This document shows, piece by piece, positions 26,622 through 36,535 of a DNA stretch of 64,000 bases; the first letter of the stretch is position 1; each line of letters begins with the position of its first letter. Below the pieces are notes generated by a model. That model ran no database searches. It saw only the letters and a program-made list of their open reading frames with translations, and had not been told where the DNA came from. The translations under genes and the position numbers were made by a program. This DNA comes from Bacteroidota bacterium (GTDB lineage Bacteria > Bacteroidota > Bacteroidia > Chitinophagales > Saprospiraceae). The stretch is from contig PZPC01000013.1 of assembly GCA_003045895.1 (NCBI GenBank), positions 1 through 64,000 on the forward strand. The letters run 5' to 3'.

Positions 26622-29600
26622 ATGAACTTTTTACGGTTAATGCGAGCCACGTTAGCAATTGCTGCCCTGTTCTTGCTCCCAGGTTCTGTCTTCGCACAAG
26701 GGGTAACTACCTCTTCCATGCAAGGGCGAATCACCGATAGCAATGGGGAACCATTGATCGGTGCGAATATCGTTGCCGTTCACCTGCCCTCTGGAACGGT
26801 AATCGGTACGGCTACGGAAATTGACGGTAGTTACCGTATGCCTGGTATGCGGGTTGGCGGTCCTTACAAAGTGACGATCACTTACACCGGCTATGGCGAA
26901 CAAACCATTGAAGGTATTTACCTGCGCCTGGGCGAAAACTTCAAGCGCGATTACACGCTCGAAGATGCGGCCATTGCACTGGGAATCATCGAAGTGACGG
27001 GAACCCGCGGAACGGTTGGTACCAACTCTGGCGCCAGTACCCAAATCACCGAAGAGGACATCAACAATGTGCCCACGTTGAATCGCGACCTGAGCGACTA
27101 CGTCCGCCTTACCCCCCAGTCAACGGGTTTTGGTGGTGGAACCTCTTTCGGAGGTGTCAACAACCGCTACAACGCCATCTACGTAGATGGTGCAGTAAAC
27201 AACGACGTATTTGGCTTGTCTTCACAAGGAACCAACGGTGGCCAGACGGGTACTTCACCTTTCTCGATCGATATCATCGATCAGTTGCAGGTGGTCCTGT
27301 CTCCCTATGATGTTTCCCTGGGTGGTTTCGCTGGTGGTGGTATCAACGCCGTTACCAAGTCGGGTACCAACGAGTTCAAAGGAACAGCCTACTACTTTAC
27401 GCAAAACGAAAATTTTGTGGGCAAAACCAATGAATCTCAGACGGAACGCACCGGTAGCGAGCGCACCGAAGTGGCACCTTTTACCCAGAAAACTTACGGT
27501 GCTTCCCTGGGTGGCCCCATTATGAAGGACAAGGCCTTCTTTTTTGTGAACGCCGAAATCCAGGACGATGTAACGCCTTCACCATTTGACTTTGGCATCT
27601 ATAATGGTGATGCTACCCTGGCTCAGTTGCAGCAGGTTCGCGACTACACGCGCGACAACTTCAACTACGACCCCGGTACCTTTGCCGATGGCTCCAACAA
27701 GTTGGAAGGTATCAAATTGTTCGCCAAGTTGGACGTTAACCTCAACGATAACAATCGTCTGACGCTGCGCCACAACTACACCAAAGCGGATAACACCAGC
27801 ACTTTTGCTTCTAGTGCAAGCCGGATTAACTATTCCAACAACGGTATTTTCTTCCCCAGTACCACCAATTCTTCGGCACTGGAGTTGAACTCTCGTTTTG
27901 GCAATAAATTCAGCAACAACCTGATCGTCGGTTTCACCACGGTTCGCGATGACCGCGACCCCATTGGCGGTGACTTCCCCTACGTATTCATCAACGACGG
28001 TGCGGGTGAGCTTGCTTTTGGTTCGGAACAATTTTCTACGGGTAATATCCTGAACCAGGATATCTTTACCCTTACCGACAATTTCAAGATCTACAAGAAC
28101 AACCACACCATTACCATTGGTACCCACAACGAGTTTTACCACGCGTACAACTTGTTCATTGGCCAGAACTATGGTACCTACCGTTTTGGTAGTGTGGCCG
28201 ACTACCTTGCTGGCGCGCCTGCCACCGAGTACGACCGTGCCTATTCATTGGTGGATGACATAACCGGTGACGGTTCGGCTGCTGGTGCTACTTTCGATGC
28301 CATCCAGTTGGGCCTTTATGCCCAGGACGAATGGTCGGTTTCACCCCAGTTCACGTTGAGCTACGGTTTGCGTATCGACGTGCCGATCATCACGACCGAT
28401 CCGGCCATCGATCCTTCTTTCAACACGACGACCCTGCCCCTGGTAGCCCAGTCTTATCCGATTGCCAAAGACGTAGAAGGTGGCAAAGCGCCTGATGGAC
28501 AGATCATGTTCTCGCCCCGCGCGGGTTTCACCTACGATTTTGCCAGTGCCCGTCGCACCATTCTGCGTGGTGGTGTAGGTATCTTCACCAGCCGTATTCC
28601 TTTCGTGTGGCCCGGTGCCATGTTCAGCAACAACGGTCTGACCCTCGGCCGCGTAGACGAACGCAACATCACGGGTGATGTGGTTTTCAACCCAAGCATC
28701 AAAGAGCAGTATACCAACCCTGATTTCACGGTTCCTTCTGGTCAGGTCGACTTGTTCACCACCGACTTTAAGTTCCCACAAGTACTGCGCGGTAACCTGG
28801 CTGTGGATACCGAATTGCCAGGTGGCATCTCTGCTACCCTGGAAGGTATTTACACCAAGACGTTGAACAACATCGTGTATACGCAAGTAAACAACGACCC
28901 TACGGTGAATTTCAACTGGACGGGCAATGGTGGTGATGACCGGCCGGTTTTCAACCGCAGAAACCTGGACAATACCTACAGCGCCATCTACCTGGCTTCC
29001 AACACCAACGAAGGTTACACGTATAGTGTAACGGCTGCGTTGGCTAAGGAATTCGACTTTGGTTTGAATGCAACCCTGGCCTACACCTACGGTGATGCCG
29101 AGGCCGTTAACGAAGGAACGTCTTCTCAGAACTCTTCCCAGTGGCGTGGCCAGGTGAATACGGATGGCCGTAACTCGCCTGTATTGGGTCGTTCAGACTT
29201 CGCTTTGGGTAGCCGCATCCTGTCTACCCTGACTTATCAGTTCGACTGGAACAAGAGCAAGAATGCCACCACGGCTATTACCTTGTTCTACGAAGGCGCC
29301 AAAGGTAGCCCTTACTCTTACGTCATTGGTGGTTCCAACGCCCGGAACATCAACAACGAAGCCGGTAGCACCAGTGCCAACCGGAGCTTGATTTGGGTTC
29401 CTGCCAACGAGTCTGAGATCAATTTGGTCGATAAGAATGGTGTTTCTGCGGCCGAGCAGTGGAACAACTTGAACGCTTTCATCGAAAATGATCCTTACCT
29501 GAGCGAAAACCGCGGTGGTTACGCCGAGAAGAACTCCAACTGGTCGCCTTACACCAGCTTCCTGGATGTGTCTTTGCGCCAGGATTTCGGTGTTAAAGTG

Positions 29601-29861
29601 GGTGGCAAAACGCACAAGCTCCAGGTCAGTTGGGATGTGTTCAACTTTGCCAACTTGTTGAACCCTTCCTGGGGTGTCCGTTACAACGTACCGGGTAACT
29701 TCAACAACTACTTCCTGTACACCTTCGAAGGTTACGAGGCCGACGGCACCACGCCTAAGTTCTCTTACCTGGAAGATAAAACGGGTAACGATGCCCTGAA
29801 CATCAGCGACTTCAGCTCACGCTGGCGCATGCGTTTGGGTCTTCGCTACATCTTTAACTAA
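26622..29861 (+). CDS. Oar-like TonB-dependent outer-membrane receptor
   Basis: A 1079-residue outer-membrane protein. Signal peptide to about residue 25 (LPGSVFAQG). Next is a carboxypeptidase-regulatory-like domain (GRITDSNGEPLIGANIVAVHLPSG...DGSYRMPGMRVGGPYKVTI), then a plug domain (NRDLSDYVRLTPQ, YVDGAVNNDVFG, ISLGG-type PYDVSLGGFAGGGINAVTKSGTNEF). A long beta-barrel ends in a terminal aromatic strand, WRMRLGLRYIFN. This is the Oar/OmpA-related TonB-dependent class, named for Myxococcus Oar; the ligand is unknown. No SusD-like partner is adjacent, so it is not a SusCD system. Codon use looks optimised, consistent with high expression, and a strong terminator follows. Confidence 0.92.
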   Translation: MNFLRLMRATLAIAALFLLPGSVFAQGVTTSSMQGRITDSNGEPLIGANIVAVHLPSGTVIGTATEIDGSYRMPGMRVGGPYKVTITYTGYGEQTIEGIYLRLGENFKRDYTLEDAAIALGIIEVTGTRGTVGTNSGASTQITEEDINNVPTLNRDLSDYVRLTPQSTGFGGGTSFGGVNNRYNAIYVDGAVNNDVFGLSSQGTNGGQTGTSPFSIDIIDQLQVVLSPYDVSLGGFAGGGINAVTKSGTNEFKGTAYYFTQNENFVGKTNESQTERTGSERTEVAPFTQKTYGASLGGPIMKDKAFFFVNAEIQDDVTPSPFDFGIYNGDATLAQLQQVRDYTRDNFNYDPGTFADGSNKLEGIKLFAKLDVNLNDNNRLTLRHNYTKADNTSTFASSASRINYSNNGIFFPSTTNSSALELNSRFGNKFSNNLIVGFTTVRDDRDPIGGDFPYVFINDGAGELAFGSEQFSTGNILNQDIFTLTDNFKIYKNNHTITIGTHNEFYHAYNLFIGQNYGTYRFGSVADYLAGAPATEYDRAYSLVDDITGDGSAAGATFDAIQLGLYAQDEWSVSPQFTLSYGLRIDVPIITTDPAIDPSFNTTTLPLVAQSYPIAKDVEGGKAPDGQIMFSPRAGFTYDFASARRTILRGGVGIFTSRIPFVWPGAMFSNNGLTLGRVDERNITGDVVFNPSIKEQYTNPDFTVPSGQVDLFTTDFKFPQVLRGNLAVDTELPGGISATLEGIYTKTLNNIVYTQVNNDPTVNFNWTGNGGDDRPVFNRRNLDNTYSAIYLASNTNEGYTYSVTAALAKEFDFGLNATLAYTYGDAEAVNEGTSSQNSSQWRGQVNTDGRNSPVLGRSDFALGSRILSTLTYQFDWNKSKNATTAITLFYEGAKGSPYSYVIGGSNARNINNEAGSTSANRSLIWVPANESEINLVDKNGVSAAEQWNNLNAFIENDPYLSENRGGYAEKNSNWSPYTSFLDVSLRQDFGVKVGGKTHKLQVSWDVFNFANLLNPSWGVRYNVPGNFNNYFLYTFEGYEADGTTPKFSYLEDKTGNDALNISDFSSRWRMRLGLRYIFN

Positions 29862-29905
29862 AGTGCCTCGCGTTTGAAACGCTTAGCCATTTAGTAATAA
29901 GCCGG

Positions 29906-29945
29906 ACGGGCAACTGTGATCCTATCACGGTTGCCCGTTTGCTTT
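29906..29945 (+). terminator. Rho-independent terminator of the receptor gene
   Basis: ACGGGCAACTGTGAT pairs with ATCACGGTTGCCCGT (15 bp, one G-T) around CCT, followed by TTTGCTTTT. Confidence 0.85.
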
Positions 29946-30101
29946 TAGCAATACTGAAATAACTACGGCCTATCCTGCAATAACAATACCTGGAAAGATT
30001 GCCGGGCAACCATATTTTCCGTAATTTTCCACCCAATTATTCCATTAGTAGTGGGGCAAAAGCTGATTTTTTTAACGCCCCTTACCCAAAACCACTCCTT
30101 G

Positions 30102-32693
30102 ATGCGAAATTTTACCGTTTTCATTACCCTATTATTGTTAACGACCTCCCTGGCCTGGTCCCAAACCAGCCACCTGGTGGTCACGAGCGGGCTCACCTTT
30201 GTGCCCGCGCAGCTGACGATCAACGTTGGTGATACGGTCATTTGGCGGAATGAGGGCCTGGATCTCCACAACGTCAACGGCAGTACGGCTACTTATCCCA
30301 ACAACCCCGCCGGGTTTTCCAATGGTGCGCCTTCCAGCAGCTTATGGGAGTTCCGGCACGTCTTCACGCTGCCCGGCACCTACACCTACCAGTGCGACCC
30401 CCACGTTTCGGCCAACATGTTCGGTTTTATCACCGTCAATGGCAACACCGGCGGCGGCGTAGACCTGGTCATTTCCGAGATCATGTACAACCCGCCGGAG
30501 AGTGGGGTAGATACCTACGAATACATTGAGTTGTACAACAATGGCAGCAATGCCGTTAATTTGCTCAATTACGGCTTCACGGCGGGCGTTGAATACACCT
30601 TCAACTCGGGCTACAACCTGGGCGCCGGCGACTACGTACTTTTTGCCGTCGACAGCGTGGCTTTCGCCGCTGCTTTTGGTATCAATGCGTTCCAGTTTAC
30701 GGCGGGTAGTCTCTCCAATGGGGGGGAATTGATCGCCTTTGCCGACCCCACCGGGAATATCGTAGACTCGGTTGATTTCGACGACAGCTTTCCCTGGCCA
30801 ATCGCCGCCGATGGCTTCGGCGCCAGCCTGGTGCTTTGTGATGTCAACAGCGACAACAATGACGGCGCCAACTGGGCCGCTGCTAATACCGGAACCGGCG
30901 TTATCTCCGGTGGCATAGAAATTTTTGGCAACCCAGGCAGCGCTTCGGCCTGCCCCGAAGGTGCTACGGTCCGCTTCCTGGACACCGCCCTGGAAGTAGC
31001 AGAAGACCAGGGAACAGCCACCGTGCGGGTCGAAATCCGTGACGCTGGCGACCAGGATTATACCGTTGCTATCGAAGCCGATGCGGCTTCTACAGCTACG
31101 GTGGGTACGGACATTGCCTTTAGCCCCACCAGCCTGACCTTCCTGGCGAGCGCCGGTGCCGTCGACACCCTGGAAATTACCCTAACCATTACCGACGACC
31201 TGGCACCGGAGACGCTGGAATTGCTGCGCCTCAATTTGGTCAACGCCAGCATGGGCCTCACCATCAATGGTATTGCCAGCACATCCAACATCACGATTAC
31301 GGACAACGATACCGATATTCCCAACGTGGTAATCACCGAGATCATGTACAGCCCCCCAGGAACCGACACCGAAAGTGAATACCTGGAATTGTACAACAAC
31401 GGCAATACGCCCGTGGAACTGGCCGGTTTTTATTTTTCTGCCGGTATCGTAGACACCTTGCCAGCTTACACCCTGGCTGCTGGCGGCTACCTGCTGCTCT
31501 CCGTGGATTCGGCTAATGTAGAAGCCCTCTACGGCGTTCCCGCTCTGCAGTGGGAGAGTGGTTCGCTCAACAACAGCGGCGAATTGATCGAATTGCGCGA
31601 CGCTTCTGGCAACGTGGTCGATGCGGTCCAGTACGGCGTTGCGGGTGACTGGCCCAGTGCGGCCAATGGCAGTGGCCCAGCCCTAATCCTCTGTGACGCC
31701 AATGCCGACAACAGCCTGGCGGCCAGTTGGATTGCCGGGGTACAACCCACCGGGGTGTTCATTAGCGGTATTCAAATCCTGGGTAGCCCCGGTGCCAGCA
31801 ACAATTGTACCCCTCCCGAACCAATGGGCTATACCCCTTACCCTGTCGGAACGGTTACCAGTATCAACGCCAACGGGGTGATTGACTCGCTGGGTGTGCA
31901 AGCCGAACTGACGGGTATTGTCTATGGGGTCAACCTGCGCCCCAATGGTCTGCAATTCACTATCATCGATGCAGCCGGTGACGGTATTGGGGCATTTAGC
32001 AGCAGCGCTACCTTTGGCTACACCGTAACCGAAGGCGACGAAGTGACCCTGCAGGGCACCGTCAGCCAATTCAGTGGCCTGGCCCAGATGAACCTGGATA
32101 CCGTTATCCTGAACAGTATGGGGAATGCACTGGTGAATCCTACGCCCGTGACTGTACTCAACGAGGACACCGAATCGCAGCTGGTCGAATTAACGGGGGT
32201 CACTATTACCGATGTCGTTACGGCCGGTGGCCTGAATGTCACCCTCGACGATGGTCAGGGAAATACTTACCTGATGCGCATTGATTTTGATACCGACATC
32301 ACCGAAGCCTTCATCACGGGGCTGGGCGGCAATACGCTCAAAGTGGTGGGTATTGGTGGCCAGTTCGATGGCTCAGAACCCTACGACGAAGGTTACCAGA
32401 TTCTGCCCCGCTACCAGGCGGATATTACGGTCATCAACCGGGTAGAAGAACCCGTCTGGGGTGCCGGCGTCGCTGTTTTCCCGAATCCCGTGCGCAACCA
32501 GCTGACCATCACGTCGGCTGTTGACCTGGAACAGGTCGTGGTGAAAAACGGTTTGGGCCAACCCGTACTGCGTATCGCGGCAGGAACGAGCAACCGCCAC
32601 GTGTTTTCAGTAGCTACGCTGGCGGCTGGCGTATACTTTGTCGAAATGTACAGCGGTGGCGAGCGCGTAGTTCGTCGCCTGGTCAAACAATAG
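30102..32693 (+). CDS. Secreted cupredoxin / lamin-tail / Calx-beta protein with T9SS sorting domain
   Basis: From the ATG at 30102 the product is 863 aa with signal peptide (MRNFTVFITLLLLTTSLAWSQ). Residues about 22-115 form a plastocyanin-like cupredoxin with a complete type 1 copper ligand set: His56 (DLHNV), Cys98, His101 and Met106 (CDPHVSANM). Two lamin-tail domains follow (VISEIMYNPPESG... and VITEIMYSPPGTD...), separated by a Calx-beta-like domain (FLDTALEVAEDQGTATVRVEI). Then comes an OB-type region (GVQAELTGIVYGVN) and a C-terminal T9SS type A sorting domain (VAVFPNPVRNQLTI...GVYFVEM...RRLVKQ). It should be secreted to the cell surface. The role of the copper domain is unknown. Confidence 0.85.
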   Translation: MRNFTVFITLLLLTTSLAWSQTSHLVVTSGLTFVPAQLTINVGDTVIWRNEGLDLHNVNGSTATYPNNPAGFSNGAPSSSLWEFRHVFTLPGTYTYQCDPHVSANMFGFITVNGNTGGGVDLVISEIMYNPPESGVDTYEYIELYNNGSNAVNLLNYGFTAGVEYTFNSGYNLGAGDYVLFAVDSVAFAAAFGINAFQFTAGSLSNGGELIAFADPTGNIVDSVDFDDSFPWPIAADGFGASLVLCDVNSDNNDGANWAAANTGTGVISGGIEIFGNPGSASACPEGATVRFLDTALEVAEDQGTATVRVEIRDAGDQDYTVAIEADAASTATVGTDIAFSPTSLTFLASAGAVDTLEITLTITDDLAPETLELLRLNLVNASMGLTINGIASTSNITITDNDTDIPNVVITEIMYSPPGTDTESEYLELYNNGNTPVELAGFYFSAGIVDTLPAYTLAAGGYLLLSVDSANVEALYGVPALQWESGSLNNSGELIELRDASGNVVDAVQYGVAGDWPSAANGSGPALILCDANADNSLAASWIAGVQPTGVFISGIQILGSPGASNNCTPPEPMGYTPYPVGTVTSINANGVIDSLGVQAELTGIVYGVNLRPNGLQFTIIDAAGDGIGAFSSSATFGYTVTEGDEVTLQGTVSQFSGLAQMNLDTVILNSMGNALVNPTPVTVLNEDTESQLVELTGVTITDVVTAGGLNVTLDDGQGNTYLMRIDFDTDITEAFITGLGGNTLKVVGIGGQFDGSEPYDEGYQILPRYQADITVINRVEEPVWGAGVAVFPNPVRNQLTITSAVDLEQVVVKNGLGQPVLRIAAGTSNRHVFSVATLAAGVYFVEMYSGGERVVRRLVKQ

Positions 32694-32720
32694 ACCCACT
32701 GGGTTGTTTTTTAACAGAAA

Positions 32721-32754
32721 ACATGGGCTGTTCCGTTTTCGGGACAGCCCATGT
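32721..32754 (+). terminator. Hairpin terminator
   Basis: ACATGGGCTGTTCC pairs with GGGACAGCCCATGT (14 bp, one G-T) around GTTTTC; flanking AACAG/CTGTT could extend it. Followed by GCTGTTTCGTTC rather than a pure T-tract. Confidence 0.75.
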
Positions 32755-32767
32755 GCTGTTTCGTTCT

Positions 32768-32775
32768 TACTTTTG
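32768..32775 (+). promoter_or_regulatory. -7 box of patatin gene, implying a leaderless mRNA
   Basis: TACTTTTG, an exact TAnnTTTG, ends 5 bases before the ATG at 32781, the same spacing as at cmk. Confidence 0.5.
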
Positions 32776-32780
32776 TAGCT

Positions 32781-33593
32781 ATGGCAGTAAGTAAATTAAA
32801 GATTGGGTTGTGCCTGTCCGGCGGCGCCGCCCGGGGGATTGCCCACGTAGGGGTTATCCAGGCCTTGTTGGAAGCAGGCATTGAGCCTGCCGTCACGGCC
32901 GGTTCCAGTGCGGGGTCCGTTGTCGGGGTGCTGTACGCAGCGGGTCTTTCCCCCTCCGAAATGCTGGATTTTATTGAACAAAGCAACTTTCTGAAATTGG
33001 TGAAATTCGGCCTGCCCAGCGGCGGCCTGTCCCGGCTGACGTTCATCAACGAGCGTTTGGCTGCCGTCATTCCTGAGAATGATTTTGCCAGGCTCAAGAA
33101 GCCCCTTTTCGTGACCATGACCAACCTGAACAGTGGCCAGCTGGAAGTGCGGAATTCGGGGCAATTGTTTGAAGTCATTACGGCTTCCTGCTGCATTCCC
33201 CTGGTTTTTAAACCCGTGGAAATTGATGGCCACCTGTACGTCGATGGCGGTCTGCTGTCCAATCTGCCGGTGGAACCCTTGCTCACCGAGGCCGACTTTA
33301 TCATTGGCGTTAACGTGATTCCGCAGGTGGTGCTGGAAAACAAAGCCCTGAATGGCGTTATCGACATTGCCAATCGCTGTTTTGACCTTTCGATACTGGC
33401 CAATTCCCGACCCCAGGTGAGCCTCTGCGACTACCTGGTCCGCATGGAAGGGATCGGTGAGTTCGGCGTTTTTCAGTTCAACCGCTACCAGGAAATCTAC
33501 GAGTTGGGCTACGCAGAGGCCGTGCGCCAAATGCCCGAAATTTTAGCGACCCTCAAGGCGCAGGAGGTGGTGGTGGCTTCTTCGAGTTTGTAG
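32781..33593 (+). CDS. Patatin-like phospholipase
   Basis: The ATG at 32781 (MAVSKLKIGLCLSGG) gives 270 aa. Patatin features are complete: oxyanion-hole loop SGGAARGIAHVGV, nucleophile elbow GSSAGS, and catalytic Asp in YVDGGLLSNLP. The catalytic Ser-Asp dyad would hydrolyse acyl esters of phospholipids. No signal peptide or membrane segment is visible, so a cytoplasmic RssA-like member is most likely. The track's 10 upstream residues overlap the promoter box and are rejected. It runs convergently with the phosphoribosyltransferase gene, 11 bases apart. Confidence 0.92.
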   Translation: MAVSKLKIGLCLSGGAARGIAHVGVIQALLEAGIEPAVTAGSSAGSVVGVLYAAGLSPSEMLDFIEQSNFLKLVKFGLPSGGLSRLTFINERLAAVIPENDFARLKKPLFVTMTNLNSGQLEVRNSGQLFEVITASCCIPLVFKPVEIDGHLYVDGGLLSNLPVEPLLTEADFIIGVNVIPQVVLENKALNGVIDIANRCFDLSILANSRPQVSLCDYLVRMEGIGEFGVFQFNRYQEIYELGYAEAVRQMPEILATLKAQEVVVASSSL

Positions 33594-33604
33594 GTCAGCT
33601 TTCG

Positions 33605-34099
33605 CTACCGCAGGTACGCCGATCGTTCTCCTTCGCTGGGCAATTCTACCTCAATGTGCTCCCGCATGGTGGTCGCTAGCGAGAGACCGTAATAATTTAC
33701 TTTTATTGGAAAGTTCTTGTGGGTGCGATCCACCAATACCGCTATTTCAATCTGTTTGGGCAGAATATCCAGGAGGGGCTTACAAGCGTAGAATAAAGTG
33801 CGACCGGTATTGGCTACATCATCCACTACCAGGATAGGTTTGCCCGCCAGATCGGCCAGTGGCATACCAATGGTAATGGGGGTGGCCAGTGGATTGGCCG
33901 GATTGATCTGGATATTGGTCAGGTTGATCGGTGCTTTAGCCAGCCGGCGGAGTTCGGCCACCAGCAACTCGGCAAAGCGCATGCCGTTGCGGTTGATGCC
34001 CGCTACGATCAGTTCCTTTTCGGCGGTGTTGTGTTCCATGATCTCGATGGCCAACCGCCTGATTTTTTGTTCTATTTGCCGGTGATTCAGTATCTGCAT
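33605..34099 (-). CDS. PyrR-like phosphoribosyltransferase
   Basis: With the start at 34099 (MQILNHRQIEQKIRRLAIEI) the protein is 164 aa. The PRPP-binding motif ILVVDDVANTGRTLF is clear, and the overall layout (helical N-terminus, GINRNGMRFAELL, C-terminal hood TTMREHIEVELP) is that of small type I phosphoribosyltransferases similar to PyrR. Whether it makes UMP from uracil, regulates pyrimidine genes, or uses another base cannot be told. It is single and divergent from the Fe-S module. Confidence 0.85.
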   Translation of the reverse strand: MQILNHRQIEQKIRRLAIEIMEHNTAEKELIVAGINRNGMRFAELLVAELRRLAKAPINLTNIQINPANPLATPITIGMPLADLAGKPILVVDDVANTGRTLFYACKPLLDILPKQIEIAVLVDRTHKNFPIKVNYYGLSLATTMREHIEVELPSEGERSAYLR

Positions 34100-34351
34100 G
34101 GTCGTTTGTTGTGGAGCACTCAAAGTTAGGTAATCTCTGCTTAGGGCAAACACATCTTTTGGGTTTGATTGCTACAAAAACACCAAAGCCCCTGGATTTT
34201 ACCCTGGCGCGCTACTTTTGTCCAGGTTGCTACCGCAACAAAAGCGATAGACTTTACGGCCATATGACGAATTAGCGAAAATTCGCTGGAGATTCTATTC
34301 CCATTGCCAATACTTTTATTTACTTTGCAGTAAAGTTGAGTAACAAGAATT

Positions 34352-35692
34352 ATGGTGCAGCAAATTTTATTTTTGATCCTTGCCGGCGGCGCTTCGGCCT
34401 ACGCCTGGACACAGTTCATGGCCATCCGGAAGACCATTCTACTGGGGCAAGACGAAGTAATAACGGGAGACACGAGTGCCCGCTGGCGCAATGTGCTGTT
34501 GATCGCCTTTGGGCAAAAGAAGATGTTCAAGCGCTGGATACCTGCGGTGTTCCACCTGTTTATCTACGTGGCATTTTTGTTTACGCAAGTGGAGCTGATT
34601 GAGATTTTCATCGATGGCGTCTTCGGCGTACACCGGTTCTTTGCCAGTTTGCTGGGTGGTTTTTACACCCTGATTATTAATACGATCGAAATTCTTTCCG
34701 TGTTGGCCTTCGTCGCCACGTTTATCTTTTTGGCGCGGCGCAATTTGCTGAAAGTACCCCGCCTGGTAAAATCGGAACTGAATGGTTGGCCCAAACTGGA
34801 TGCCAATCTAATCCTGATCTTCGAGGTCATTCTTTTGGTGGCTATTTTTAGTATGAACGGCGCCGACGTGGTGCTGCAGGGCCGTGACCCGCTGCACTAC
34901 CACGACACGGGCTTTCTGGCCGTCAGTTCCTGGCTGGGACCAGCTTTGTTTGGCGGCCTGAGTGACGGTGCGCTGGTGCTGGTCGAACGCGCGGGCTGGT
35001 GGCTGCACCTGGGCATGGTCTTGTTGTTCCTGAACTACCTGCCCAAATCGAAGCACCTGCACATCCTGCTGGCTTTCCCGAACACGTTTTTTGCGCGGCA
35101 ACGCCCCCGCGGAGAAATGGAAAATATGCCCGCCATCATGAACGAAGTTAAAAGCATGATGGGCCTGGCTGAAGATACGGGCGCCGCCGACGAAGAACTA
35201 CCCGAATTCGGCGCCAATGATATTACGACCCTCAGTTGGATCGACGTGTTGGGGGCCTACACCTGTACCGAATGTGGGCGCTGTAGCTCGGTGTGTCCGG
35301 CCAATGCCACGGGCAAGCAACTCTCGCCCCGCAAGATCATGATGGATATCCGTGACCGGGCCGATGAGGTCTACACCAAGATCCAAAGTGGCAAGCCCGA
35401 GTATGCCGTGGACGCTGAAAAACCACTGGACAAAACCAATTTCAACGACGGTAAATCCCTTTTTGATTACATCACCCGGGAAGAGCTGCACGCCTGCACG
35501 ACCTGTAATGCCTGTGTGGAGGCTTGTCCGGTGTTGATCAACCCCCTGGAGCCGATCCTGAAAATGCGGCGCTACGAAATCCTGACCGAATCGGCGGGAC
35601 CCGGTTCCTGGCTGCCGATGTTCAATTCAATTGAAAACAGCGGCGCTGCCTGGAGCATGACGATCGACCGGGAAGAGTGGACGAAAGCCTAG
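34352..35692 (+). CDS. Membrane Fe-S oxidoreductase, HdrC/NarI-like fusion
   Basis: A 446-residue protein. The first 235 residues hold about five or six membrane helices of the NarI/DsrM-like type. A cytoplasmic domain follows with two [4Fe-4S] motifs: C305, C308, C311, C315 (CTECGRCSSVCP) and C382, C385, C388, C392 (CTTCNACVEACP). This resembles HdrC-type electron-transfer subunits fused to a membrane domain, probably linking the quinone pool to a partner. The partner is the CCG-domain protein encoded 54 bases downstream. The pair is common in Bacteroidota; the physiological electron donor and acceptor are not established. A TTTACTTTGCAGTAAA palindrome lies in the promoter region. Confidence 0.88.
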   Translation: MVQQILFLILAGGASAYAWTQFMAIRKTILLGQDEVITGDTSARWRNVLLIAFGQKKMFKRWIPAVFHLFIYVAFLFTQVELIEIFIDGVFGVHRFFASLLGGFYTLIINTIEILSVLAFVATFIFLARRNLLKVPRLVKSELNGWPKLDANLILIFEVILLVAIFSMNGADVVLQGRDPLHYHDTGFLAVSSWLGPALFGGLSDGALVLVERAGWWLHLGMVLLFLNYLPKSKHLHILLAFPNTFFARQRPRGEMENMPAIMNEVKSMMGLAEDTGAADEELPEFGANDITTLSWIDVLGAYTCTECGRCSSVCPANATGKQLSPRKIMMDIRDRADEVYTKIQSGKPEYAVDAEKPLDKTNFNDGKSLFDYITREELHACTTCNACVEACPVLINPLEPILKMRRYEILTESAGPGSWLPMFNSIENSGAAWSMTIDREEWTKA

Positions 35693-35746
35693 TTAATTAA
35701 AAATCTTCTCCGCCCCACAAAGGTCGGAGGGCCATTAGATAGTGTG

Positions 35747-36526
35747 ATGAAGATCAAAACCATGGCGGCCTACGCGGCCGAAGGAAAAGAACCGGAAATA
35801 TTGTTCTGGGTAGGTTGTGCCGGTAGTTTCGACGACCGTGCCCAAAAGGTGACCCGGGCCTTTGCGGAAATCCTAACGGCTGCCGAAATGGAATTCGCTA
35901 TCCTGGGCAACGAAGAGCAGTGCACCGGTGATCCTGCCCGCCGTGCGGGCAATGAGTTCATTTTCCAAATGGTGGCCCTGCAAAATATTGAAACCCTCAA
36001 TATGTACCAGGTCAAGAAGATCGTGACGGCTTGTCCGCACTGCTTCAATACCATTAAAAACGAGTACCCCGCGTTGGGCGGTACTTACGAAGTGGTGCAC
36101 CATACGCAGTTGCTCCAGCAGCTGATCGACGAAGGCCGCATCAAGCTAAAGGAAGGTGGCACTTTCCAGGGTAAGCGAATCACTTATCACGACAGCTGCT
36201 ACCTGGGGCGGATCAACGGCGTTTACGAAGCGCCCCGTGCCGTACTGGCTTCGCTCGACAGCCAGCTGGTAGAACTCAAACGCAGCAAGCAGAACGGCCT
36301 GTGCTGCGGCGCTGGCGGTGCCCAGATGTGGAAAGAAGACGAACCCGGTGACAAGCGCATCAACATCGAACGGTCCGAAGAAGCGCTGGCGACCGGCGCG
36401 TCGGTCATCGCCGTCAATTGTCCTTTCTGCCTGACGATGATGAGCGACGGCGTCAAAGCCAAAGAAAAGCAAGACGAAGTCATGGTCCTCGATCTGAGCG
36501 AACTGATTGTACAAAACCTCGCTTAA
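35747..36526 (+). CDS. CCG-domain (HdrB/LutA-like) Fe-S protein
   Basis: A 259-residue soluble protein with CCG-type cysteine motifs. They include VGCAGSFDD, QCTGDPARRAGN, ACPHCFNTIKNEY, SCYLGR, the signature LCCGAGGAQMW, and NCPFCLTMMSDG. CCG domains bind unusual Fe-S clusters in heterodisulfide reductase B, glycolate/lactate oxidase and succinate:quinone reductase E proteins. With the membrane protein upstream it forms a two-subunit redox module. The track begins at a GTG one codon earlier; the ATG at 35747 is equally possible. The next gene starts 9 bases after the stop. Confidence 0.9.
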   Translation: MKIKTMAAYAAEGKEPEILFWVGCAGSFDDRAQKVTRAFAEILTAAEMEFAILGNEEQCTGDPARRAGNEFIFQMVALQNIETLNMYQVKKIVTACPHCFNTIKNEYPALGGTYEVVHHTQLLQQLIDEGRIKLKEGGTFQGKRITYHDSCYLGRINGVYEAPRAVLASLDSQLVELKRSKQNGLCCGAGGAQMWKEDEPGDKRINIERSEEALATGASVIAVNCPFCLTMMSDGVKAKEKQDEVMVLDLSELIVQNLA

Positions 36527-36535
36527 CTTATACCT

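Noticed and set aside
26622-29861. SusC of a SusCD polysaccharide locus
   Set aside because: No SusD neighbour and the architecture is Oar-like; the GH13 gene is more than 29 kb away.
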